Origin: Dorea sp. AF36-15AT
Lineage (GTDB): Bacteria; Bacillota; Clostridia; Lachnospirales; Lachnospiraceae
Reading direction: 5' to 3'
NCBI RefSeq assembly: GCF_003477705.1
Contig: NZ_QUDV01000009.1
Location: 63,196-127,195, forward strand
DNA length: 64,000 nt
Shown here piece by piece: positions 48,283 through 55,998 of this stretch (position 1 is its first letter; each line of letters opens with the position of its first letter). The notes under the pieces are model-generated. The model was not told the DNA's origin, ran no database searches, and saw nothing but the letters and a program-made list of their open reading frames with translations. A program made the translations under genes and the position numbers.

Positions 48283-49128
48283 CTACAGAATGCCGATCAG
48301 TCCACCGACAATACCTACTACAAAAATACCAATGATTACTTTGTTGATGCTTACTTTCTTTTTACCAATCAACCAGAATACCAGCATAACTGCACAGAAT
48401 GGAAGCAGGTTCAGGATTACGGAATCAAGGATATCTGCCTGAATGTTCAGAACCTTTTCTCCAAGTGTCAGTTCCAGTGGTGTACTTAACTTAACCGTAT
48501 TGGCCGCCAGCGCTCCGATTGTTACAGAACCCATCGTAGTGATGATAGTCATGATCTTCTCCATACGGTTACCCTGGAAGAATTCTGCTACGAAAGCAGT
48601 ACCTTTGTCGTATACTTTCATGAACAGTGTGTGGCTGATACCCCAGTTAAGTGCCAGCGTAGCAAGCATATAAAAGATTGGTGCAAACAGATTACCTGCC
48701 TGTCCAAGTGCAATTGCGATAGATCCGATAATCGGGATCAATGTTCCCTGACGAAGTGTATCACCGATACCTGCCAGAGGTCCCATCAAACTTGTCTTGA
48801 TAGCACTGATTGCCTGTCCGTCGATGTCTGCACCGTTTGCCTTTTCCTCCTCCATAGCGATTGCTGCACCAAGGATTACAGGTCCTACCAGAGCGAACTC
48901 TGAGTTATAGAATTCCATGTGGCGCTGGCAGGCTTCTGCCTTCTGCTCCGGATCATCGTCATACAATTTATCAATGATGTTTCTCATACCTGAGAAGAAT
49001 CCAGGTGCCTGCAGTCTTTCATAACTACAGCAAGCCTGTGCATATGTTTCAAATGTCCAATATGCTTTATTCAAATCTTTTTTTGTCAAAGATACTTTCT
49101 TCTGTGTTTCCATTGTCTGCTCTCCCAT
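48283..49128 (-). CDS. PTS mannose/fructose/sorbose family component IID
   Basis: The 281-residue membrane protein has the IID signature near its start (LNKAYWTFETYAQACCSYER) and GDTLRQGTLIPIIGSIAIAL, and ends with membrane helices (VIIGIFVVGIVGGLIGIL). With IIC it forms the sugar channel. AGGAGG lies seven bases before the ATG at 49128 and overlaps the IIC stop region. Confidence 0.95.
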   Translation of the reverse strand: MGEQTMETQKKVSLTKKDLNKAYWTFETYAQACCSYERLQAPGFFSGMRNIIDKLYDDDPEQKAEACQRHMEFYNSEFALVGPVILGAAIAMEEEKANGADIDGQAISAIKTSLMGPLAGIGDTLRQGTLIPIIGSIAIALGQAGNLFAPIFYMLATLALNWGISHTLFMKVYDKGTAFVAEFFQGNRMEKIMTIITTMGSVTIGALAANTVKLSTPLELTLGEKVLNIQADILDSVILNLLPFCAVMLVFWLIGKKKVSINKVIIGIFVVGIVGGLIGIL

Positions 49129-49131
49129 TTT

Positions 49132-49893
49132 CTACACCTCCTGATCTTTAAATTTCAGTTCGCCGTATACGTATGCAAGGATACCAGCGAAGATTGCGAT
49201 TACAAGCATTCCAAGTCCTGAATATGTCTGAAGGAAGAATCCCAGTACAAAGAAAAGAAGGATTCCTTTTCTTGTGTTCAGCATCTTCAGAAGCATTCCG
49301 ATACCAATTGCCGGAAGGAGGCTACCGATTACGCTCAGAATGTGAAGTGGTGTTCCTGATAATGCATCGATTGCGCCCTGTACTGCTGCTGATCCAAGGT
49401 ATACCATTGCGGCTACAGGAATTGTAGTTACTAAGCAGGCAAAAATCTGGGTTGGCCATTTCTGCCAGAATGCCATTTTCTTTGTATCACCTGTCAGTGC
49501 GTATTTGTCCATCTGGTGTACAAAGTAGATATTTACTGTCTGGCGCAGTGTCCAGATCATTGTACCTGCAATACCAAGAGGTACTGCGATAGCAATTGCT
49601 GCCTCAGCAGAAGCTCCTGATGAAAGTGCAAGTGCGGTACCTACGATACCACCGATACCGGCATCTGCCGGAAGTGTTCCACCTGCATTGATGAATCCAA
49701 GGTACAGTGTGTTGATTGTTGCACCGATGATAACGCCCTGTGTTACATCACCAAGGATCAAACCTGTAATTGCACCACACACGATTGGCTGACGGATAGA
49801 TACACTACCAAGACCGGTTACCCACGGTGTTCCGTTGTTTGTCAGGTAATACAGTAAGCCTAACAAAATTGCCTGAAATATTGAAATATGCAT
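49132..49893 (-). CDS. PTS mannose/fructose/sorbose family component IIC
   Basis: The 253-residue integral membrane protein has several helices. It has the conserved RQPIVCGAITGLILGDVTQG and GGTLPADAGIGGIVGTALAL segments of sorbose-type IIC proteins. It forms the substrate channel with IID. It lies 18 bases after IIA and three bases before IID. Confidence 0.95.
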   Translation of the reverse strand: MHISIFQAILLGLLYYLTNNGTPWVTGLGSVSIRQPIVCGAITGLILGDVTQGVIIGATINTLYLGFINAGGTLPADAGIGGIVGTALALSSGASAEAAIAIAVPLGIAGTMIWTLRQTVNIYFVHQMDKYALTGDTKKMAFWQKWPTQIFACLVTTIPVAAMVYLGSAAVQGAIDALSGTPLHILSVIGSLLPAIGIGMLLKMLNTRKGILLFFVLGFFLQTYSGLGMLVIAIFAGILAYVYGELKFKDQEV

Positions 49894-49911
49894 AATTCTC
49901 TTCTCCTCCTT

Positions 49912-50331
49912 TTAGATCTGAATCTTGTCTTTTAAGTTAACGATGCCCTCCGGACCTGACGTCAGGCAGGCGCTTTTGAGTTCTTCCAGGTTCATATAGG
50001 ATGTACCGGATGCAGCTTCCAGAAGCATCGGCAAGTTCACTCCGGTAATACACTCTGCTTTTACCTCACTGCCTAACTCGTAAAAGCTTCGTGCAGTCGC
50101 ATTGTACGGGCTGCCTCCAAGCAGATCGGTCAGAACCAGTACTCCATCTCCTCCTGACTGCTCTTCCAGTCGGACGATTGCGTCCTTGACTGTATCTTTC
50201 AGCGCGTCTATATCGTCACCATGATATAATCCATAGCTCTCAACCAAAGGTGCTTCTCCCATGATCAGCTTTGCGCTTCCTACTAATGCATTTGCCAGAT
50301 CACCATGTGTGACCAATAATAATGCTACCAT
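49912..50331 (-). CDS. PTS mannose/fructose/sorbose family component IIA
   Basis: A 139-residue cytosolic IIA whose phosphorylated His is in LLVTHGDLANAL (near residue 9), with VLTDLLGGSPYNATAR near residue 70 as the family expects. It receives phosphate from HPr. It is the first gene of the operon, transcribed away from the LevR-like regulator gene. Confidence 0.95.
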   Translation of the reverse strand: MVALLLVTHGDLANALVGSAKLIMGEAPLVESYGLYHGDDIDALKDTVKDAIVRLEEQSGGDGVLVLTDLLGGSPYNATARSFYELGSEVKAECITGVNLPMLLEAASGTSYMNLEELKSACLTSGPEGIVNLKDKIQI

Positions 50332-50650
50332 CTAATTCTTCCCTCCTTCATTCTCCGGAATTATTGCAATAATCTCGATGAACACACTTTATCACCCAAC
50401 TATTTTTTTGTAAAATTTTAGGTTTTTTTACACACTGTGCCTTTTGTGTATCTCATCTTTTTTCGCCATTTTATGCTGTTTTTGACAACTTTGTTCTATT
50501 TTTCACGAATTTTGCAGTTGAATTTTTACAGTTTTTCATAGATAATACAAAGTACCGACACGGTAAATACACTTTCTGTGTTCGAATCACGCAATAATTT
50601 ACACAGTTTTCTTTATACTTTTTTTATTTTTTGCTCAGAAGGGAGACACC
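50332..50650. other. Divergent control region between the PTS operon and its regulator gene
   Basis: This 319-base AT-rich gap holds a plausible minus-strand promoter (TTTACA, 17 bases, TAAAGT, around 50382-50416) and repeated TTTACACA elements (50427-50434 and 50598-50605). I could not find a -24/-12 (GG/GC) sigma-54 promoter on the minus strand. Confidence 0.5.
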
Positions 50651-53101
50651 ATGGAGAAAAAAGAACAGGTATATCAACATATTCGTAGTGATACGATTAC
50701 CAAATTAAAAGAAGAACAATTTGAATCGCTGGGTCTGGACACGCTGACGGTCAGCCTGGATCTGAAAATGAACCGTGCCAACATATCCAGACTTCTTAAT
50801 CAGCTTTATAATGAAGGAAGACTGATCAAAACGGATTCGAGACCGGTATTCTTTATGGATCGGTCAGCACTGGACCGCTATGTAGAACACGCCTACATCC
50901 CTTCCATCATTCCAAAGGACAAGACAATCAAGGACTATCTGGCTACCTCCAATGCATCTGCATCCAAGGTACGACAGGATCATATCAACACCTTTAACCG
51001 CTATATCACCAATCTCCGTCATTCAAAAATGGCAGAACCGGTGCGTAAGGCAAAGTCAGCAATCCTGTATCCTTCCGGACTGAACACACTAATCATCGGC
51101 GATAGAGGTACCGGACGTTTTCAATTTGCGAAGGCAATGTCCAATTATGCAAGAGATGCACACTTTATTGATGATAAGAAGAAGATTCATATTGTAGAGT
51201 GTCTAAATTATAGCGGAACTCCAGACAACACATTGCTTAAATTGTTGTTCGGTGAATACATTGCAAAAACGAACACCTGGAAGCGAGGACTTTTTCAACA
51301 GTCTTCCAATCATATTATCATTATGAATAATATCGACCAGCTGCCGTCAGGTGTGTTAAGTTCCCTGTACAATGCCATTTTGGATAAATCATTTTCACCG
51401 ATCAATTCCAACAAGACGATTCCGTTGTCATCCCTAATCATTGCCACTGCATCCACAGCAGTTTTGAGAAATGACGGGGATTTACGCAGATGTTTTCCAA
51501 TGTTTATCGATATGCCGAACCTGTATGAGCGATCCATTGTAGAAAAGCTGGTGATCATCATGCAATATCTTCAGGATGAAGCACTCACAATTGACAAGAC
51601 GATCCGTATTTCCAAGGACGCGCTGAGCTGTCTTACCATGTCTGAATATAGCGGAAACCTGGCGCATCAGCGTTCCGAGATCCGGCAGGCATGTGCCAGC
51701 GGTTATCAGCGATATGTTGAAGAAAATTCCATGTTTATCGACATCGATCTGGATGATCTGTCCACACCTGTGCTGGAGAATATCTTCAATGTCGACGATC
51801 ACATTGCAGAGCTTAATGAAACACTGAACCTGTTCTCAACAGAATATTTCTTCTTTTCAGCACAGAAACTCAATCCAGAACTGCAGCTTCTGTATGATCT
51901 GGATCAGCCGAACAAGAATGATAACCCGTTGACCGTCCGCAAAGTTGGTGATGAGCTCATCAATCAGTGTATTAGTGATATTGAATCTGCTGCTAATTCA
52001 CAGCTGAACAGCCTTCGGTCTGTCATGTTACAGACGCTTTATGATACGATCCATCCAATCGTCCAGAATCATGCAATCTGTAAAAGCGAGAATCTGCTCT
52101 ATGGTCTGCTTCTTCACATTTCCGGAGAGCTGAACAACCTAAAATCAGGCGTCACCTCTTCCACCGTCAGTCTGAATAACAAGATTGCCAGAGGAAGTGA
52201 TTACGCCTATGCCAGCAGGATCTCCTCCACACTGAACGAAACAGATCACGTTAAGCTTCCGTCCATTGAAGTGGATTATATTGCAACATATCTGTACCTG
52301 TCTTCCCAGTGGATTGACAGACGATATATCCAGCTTCTGATCATTTCCTCCGGAAGAGAAATTTCCAGAAATTATGCTGATTTTATTAATGGTCAGAAGT
52401 TCAAAACCCATGCATCCTATATGACCATATCAAAGGATGAACCGGCAGAAGCAATTATTCATGAAATTGCTGAGAAAATGCGCAAAATCGACCGTGGTCG
52501 AGGTGTTATCATCATCACCGACCAGTCATTTATCCCAAAACACAGTTCGCTGATTTCAAAACATTTTTCCGGCAAATACACGATCGTAGAGGATATGACG
52601 ATTCAGAAGATCGTATCGATTGCAGAACATGTCGAATCTCTGGGTGCTACGATTCAGTCCTCCAATGCTTTTGATTCACTGACCACCGAACAGGTCACGG
52701 CAGAGACTTCAGTAGAGACACCGGCGCAAGAACTTCTGCAGAATATTCAGGAAAAATTGCTGTCTGAATCTCTGGTATTCCTGAATCCCGAAAAGGCATG
52801 CCAGGCTCTGTTCCATGTTCTGCTGAACATTTTGCAGGATCTGTCCGTTCCGTATTCGGACGACTTACTGATCAAATTCATTTTCCATACATCTTTTGCA
52901 CTGGAACGATGCATAAGAAAAGAGCCGTTCGTCTATCCAAAAGCACGTATACTGATTAAACAGCATGCGACACTATTCAATGTATTGGAGAAAAATTTTG
53001 AGATCATCACTGAATTATTTTCCGTACAGATTCCTGCCAGTGAAATGGGATATGTTATAGAGATATTCCTGCCTTACTATCAGCAGAATGAAGAAAGTTA
53101 A
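50651..53101 (+). CDS. LevR-family PRD-containing regulator with degenerate AAA+ and EIIA-like domains
   Basis: This 816-residue protein has the LevR layout: N-terminal winged helix (TVSLDLKMNRANISRLLNQL), AAA+ ATPase domain (about 110-360), a PRD-like domain (about 440-535), an EIIA-Man-like domain (about 555-680) and a C-terminal PRD (about 720-810, with FHTSFALER). Key residues are lost. Walker A reads GDRGTGRF with Arg156 instead of Lys, the Walker B acidic pair reads NN (IIIMNNIDQL), and the EIIA-like site reads SSGRE without its His. It probably does not activate sigma-54 polymerase and may act by ordinary DNA binding under PTS control. It is divergent from the PTS operon. Confidence 0.85.
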   Translation: MEKKEQVYQHIRSDTITKLKEEQFESLGLDTLTVSLDLKMNRANISRLLNQLYNEGRLIKTDSRPVFFMDRSALDRYVEHAYIPSIIPKDKTIKDYLATSNASASKVRQDHINTFNRYITNLRHSKMAEPVRKAKSAILYPSGLNTLIIGDRGTGRFQFAKAMSNYARDAHFIDDKKKIHIVECLNYSGTPDNTLLKLLFGEYIAKTNTWKRGLFQQSSNHIIIMNNIDQLPSGVLSSLYNAILDKSFSPINSNKTIPLSSLIIATASTAVLRNDGDLRRCFPMFIDMPNLYERSIVEKLVIIMQYLQDEALTIDKTIRISKDALSCLTMSEYSGNLAHQRSEIRQACASGYQRYVEENSMFIDIDLDDLSTPVLENIFNVDDHIAELNETLNLFSTEYFFFSAQKLNPELQLLYDLDQPNKNDNPLTVRKVGDELINQCISDIESAANSQLNSLRSVMLQTLYDTIHPIVQNHAICKSENLLYGLLLHISGELNNLKSGVTSSTVSLNNKIARGSDYAYASRISSTLNETDHVKLPSIEVDYIATYLYLSSQWIDRRYIQLLIISSGREISRNYADFINGQKFKTHASYMTISKDEPAEAIIHEIAEKMRKIDRGRGVIIITDQSFIPKHSSLISKHFSGKYTIVEDMTIQKIVSIAEHVESLGATIQSSNAFDSLTTEQVTAETSVETPAQELLQNIQEKLLSESLVFLNPEKACQALFHVLLNILQDLSVPYSDDLLIKFIFHTSFALERCIRKEPFVYPKARILIKQHATLFNVLEKNFEIITELFSVQIPASEMGYVIEIFLPYYQQNEES

Positions 53102-53110
53102 GAGAACCTA

Positions 53111-53142
53111 TAAAAGCCATAGCTCTGAGCCATGGCTTTTAT
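53111..53142. terminator. Bidirectional terminator between the regulator and zinc-ribbon genes
   Basis: AAAAGCCATAGCTC and GAGCCATGGCTTTT form a symmetric hairpin with T-runs on both strands, serving both converging genes. Confidence 0.85.
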
Positions 53143-53156
53143 CTTCTATAATTATT

Positions 53157-53627
53157 TTAATCATTCTTCACCGGAGTTCCGCAATTGGTACAGAACGCAG
53201 CGTCATCTTCCAGTGGCGTTCCGCAGGCGGCGCACACCTTTCCTGACGGATTCGGTGTAGCCGATGCCGGCTCACGATTGATAGCTGTTCCGCAATTCAC
53301 ACAGAACTTCGCATTCGGGTCCAGTTTCTTACCACAGTTCGGACATACCTCAACAATTGAAAGCTGCTCGATCTGCTGCTTATTCGCCTCCATTGTCTGA
53401 TAAAGCTGATCAATCTGTTCAATCAGATCCGGACATTTCTCTGCACACTCGTCTTTGTAATTTGCATAGTATCTTAATCCAATCTGATAGATAAGCTTCT
53501 CGACTTCTTTTTCCATAGATTTATTCGCATTATTCAGACGATATATTTCTGTCGTATCTTTCGCCTTCTTGCTCAGATCCTGACTTTTCTCTGTCAGGCT
53601 GTTCTTTACATCATCAAAAAATCCCAT
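53157..53627 (-). CDS. Double zinc-ribbon protein, paralog of the protein at 36195-36536
   Basis: The 156-residue protein starts with MGFFDDVKNSLTEKSQDLSK, an amphipathic helix segment shared with the 113-residue protein at 36195. A helical middle follows, then two zinc ribbons: CPNCGKKLD...FCVNCGT and CAACGTPLE...FCTNCGTP. Such zinc ribbon ends occur in many Firmicute membrane-associated or stress proteins. No transmembrane segment is evident. It lies 22 bases from the alcohol dehydrogenase gene on the same strand. Function unknown. Confidence 0.75.
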   Translation of the reverse strand: MGFFDDVKNSLTEKSQDLSKKAKDTTEIYRLNNANKSMEKEVEKLIYQIGLRYYANYKDECAEKCPDLIEQIDQLYQTMEANKQQIEQLSIVEVCPNCGKKLDPNAKFCVNCGTAINREPASATPNPSGKVCAACGTPLEDDAAFCTNCGTPVKND

Positions 53628-53649
53628 GTTCCTGCCTCCATTTATTATC

Positions 53650-54765
53650 TTAGAACAGCTGACGGTAAATCTTCACCATCTGTTCCACATTAAACTTTAC
53701 ATAGCTCTGGTTCAGCAGTCTCTGCTGGTTCTGCTCTACGCCTTCTGCAAAGCTCTGGATCTGATCCTCTGTCATGCCATACTCATGAAGCTTCTTTCTG
53801 GCAATGATCTTATCTAACAGCTTCTCGATCTCTACATAGACCTGATCCACTTCGCAGTGAAGAAGTCCCGCAAGATGTTCGTTCAGCTCTTTTAATTCTC
53901 CATCTGGATTCACTCTCTGATATTCCGCAAATACAGCTGTCAGGAACAGATAATTGGCTTCGCCGTGTGCCACATGATACTCCCCACTCAACGGATAGGA
54001 CATAGCATGCACCGCGCCTGTTCCCGCATTGCCAAATGCCACACCGGCAAGATCGCTTGCCACCAGAAACTGATCCAGAATCTCCATGCGGTATTCCGGT
54101 CCATACTCCACGATCTTCTGGAATCCGTCCAGGATCATTTCCATTGCCTGGTTACTGAACATCCGTGTATACAGCGTTGCCTTTGGTGACACATAAGATT
54201 CGATGGCATGGATAAATGCGTCAATCGCACTGGTAGCAAAAAATGAATACGGAAGCTTGGTCAAAAGTTCCGGCACAAGCACTGCCTCATCTGCAAAAAT
54301 ACTGTCGTCCGCTAATCCCATTTTACTGTGAATACTGGTCAATTCTGCGATCGATACGTTGGACACTTCTGATCCCGCGCCACAAGTGGTAGGTACTGCG
54401 ATCAAGGTATGCGCTTTCTTCAGAGGTACCTGTCTGCGATACACCTGCTCAGCAGTATGTTCACCTTCCAGCACCAGAATCTTAGCCATATCGATAACTC
54501 CACCGCCACCGATCGCTATGATACGGTCACATCCGGATGCTTTATAATCTGCAATCAGCGCATCGATCATCACATCCGTCGGTTCTCCTTTTCCATACTC
54601 GCTCTTGTATTCCACATGGGCATCCAAACCTAACGGCGTAAAATACGCATCATAGGTACTCTTGCTCGCCAGGATAAAATCTCCCTTGCCGATCTGGTAA
54701 GCCTCTGCAAATTCTTTTGCCGTCTCACATTTGTTAATCACCGTCTTCTGCTGAAATAACTTCAT
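53650..54765 (-). CDS. 4-hydroxybutyrate dehydrogenase (iron-containing alcohol dehydrogenase family)
   Basis: At 371 residues this matches the size and pattern of the Clostridium kluyveri 4-hydroxybutyrate dehydrogenase. It has the NAD motif IAIGGGGVIDMAKIL, PTTCGAGSEVSNVS, and metal ligands in ATSAIDAFIHAIE (Asp, His) and MSYPLSGEYHVAHGEAN (two His). It interconverts succinate semialdehyde and 4-hydroxybutyrate in succinate or GABA fermentation. Partner CoA-transferase and dehydratase genes are not in the window, so the direction of use here is open. It is followed closely by the zinc-ribbon gene. Confidence 0.88.
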   Translation of the reverse strand: MKLFQQKTVINKCETAKEFAEAYQIGKGDFILASKSTYDAYFTPLGLDAHVEYKSEYGKGEPTDVMIDALIADYKASGCDRIIAIGGGGVIDMAKILVLEGEHTAEQVYRRQVPLKKAHTLIAVPTTCGAGSEVSNVSIAELTSIHSKMGLADDSIFADEAVLVPELLTKLPYSFFATSAIDAFIHAIESYVSPKATLYTRMFSNQAMEMILDGFQKIVEYGPEYRMEILDQFLVASDLAGVAFGNAGTGAVHAMSYPLSGEYHVAHGEANYLFLTAVFAEYQRVNPDGELKELNEHLAGLLHCEVDQVYVEIEKLLDKIIARKKLHEYGMTEDQIQSFAEGVEQNQQRLLNQSYVKFNVEQMVKIYRQLF

Positions 54766-54804
54766 TGCACATACCCTCCGTGTCTTTCCTTCAAGTCTAT
54801 CGTT

Positions 54805-55878
54805 TTATTCAATAACCTGCAGTTCTTTGGTGTAAGAGTTCAGCACTTCTACGCCGTCTTCTGTTACCAACACCAGATCCTCAATTCGAACTCCTGTATC
54901 TCCCGGCAGATAAATACCAGGCTCAATAGAGAAGATCATGCCAGGCTCTGCTTTTGTCTCATTTGTCAACGATACATCACCAAACTCATGCTCAGACAGT
55001 CCGATAAAATGTCCCAGACGATGATTGAACCCCTCACCGTATCCTGCTTCTGTGATGATATCTCTGGCTGTTTTGTCTAATTCACAGAGCGGTACACCAG
55101 GTTTGATCTTTGCGATAGCAGAACGATTTGCATTCAGTACCAGATCATAGATTTCTTTATTCTTCGCTGTTACTTCTTTATAGCAGAAGGTACGTGTCAT
55201 ATCAGAACAGTATCCATCTTTGATACATCCCACATCAAACAGGATCACATCTCCTGTTTTCAACACGGTATCATCTGGCATGTGATGCGGATCGGCTGCA
55301 TTGGCTCCAAAAGACACGATCGGGTCAAAGGAGAATTCCTCTGCTCCCAGTTCTTTGTAGATCTCAAGAGTCTGATCAGCGATCTCTTTCTCTGTAATGC
55401 CTTCTTTTACAAGTTCACGGAATCTCGCCATAGCCTGATCGTTGATCTTAGATGCTGCGCGCATCTTTTCTTTTTCTTCTTCATCCTTAATACCACGTGT
55501 CACATCTACTGCAAGAGAAGCATTTTCAAATCCTGTTGCGGCATGATTCTCCATCAATGGTAATAAAAATCTTGCTTTAATATCTTTATCAACACCAAGT
55601 TTACAGTTCGGATCAATATATTTCATCACATAATCCATCGCCGGATCTGTATCGCTATACCATACCTTCTCCAGTTCTACGCCATCCGGAATGGTAAATA
55701 AATTATTCAAAAATAATACATGATCTCCATTCTTCCGCAATAATAATCCGTAGAATCTTTCATGTGGTTCAATATAGACACCGGTCATATAATAAATAGA
55801 CATCGGATCTACTACCAGCATCTGGCTTAATCCACGTTCTTCCAATGCCTTCATAATGCGTTCTGTTCTTGTATTCAT
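54805..55878 (-). CDS. M24 family Xaa-Pro peptidase (third copy in the window)
   Basis: The 357-residue metallopeptidase has a creatinase N-domain (about 1-125) and the metal-binding Asp pair in VILFDVGCIKDGYCSDMTRT, His in RLGHFIGLSEHEFGD, and Glu in SIEPGIYLP and GVRIEDLVLV. It is similar to the peptidase at 23358 but from a distinct branch (its N-terminus YYMTGVYIEPHERFYG differs). It sits between the 4-hydroxybutyrate dehydrogenase and htpG, so it is not linked to the opp block. Confidence 0.9.
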   Translation of the reverse strand: MNTRTERIMKALEERGLSQMLVVDPMSIYYMTGVYIEPHERFYGLLLRKNGDHVLFLNNLFTIPDGVELEKVWYSDTDPAMDYVMKYIDPNCKLGVDKDIKARFLLPLMENHAATGFENASLAVDVTRGIKDEEEKEKMRAASKINDQAMARFRELVKEGITEKEIADQTLEIYKELGAEEFSFDPIVSFGANAADPHHMPDDTVLKTGDVILFDVGCIKDGYCSDMTRTFCYKEVTAKNKEIYDLVLNANRSAIAKIKPGVPLCELDKTARDIITEAGYGEGFNHRLGHFIGLSEHEFGDVSLTNETKAEPGMIFSIEPGIYLPGDTGVRIEDLVLVTEDGVEVLNSYTKELQVIE

Positions 55879-55951
55879 TTGCTTATCCTCCTGTGAAATG
55901 GAATCTCATAACCTCAATAATCGAGCAGGCTGGCACCTATTCGACCTGTAC

Positions 55952-55986
55952 AAAAATCCGCCGATAGTCATCACCATCGACGGATT
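55952..55986 (-). terminator. Intrinsic terminator after htpG
   Basis: On the minus strand AATCCGTCGAT and ATCGGCGGATT pair around GGTGATGACT and are followed by TTTTG. Confidence 0.85.
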
Positions 55987-55998
55987 CATTATATCACA

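Noticed and set aside
50332..50650. Sigma-54 promoter for the PTS operon
   Set aside because: No GG-N10-GC arrangement with the TGGC/TTGC context was found on the minus strand, and the regulator's ATPase motifs are degenerate.
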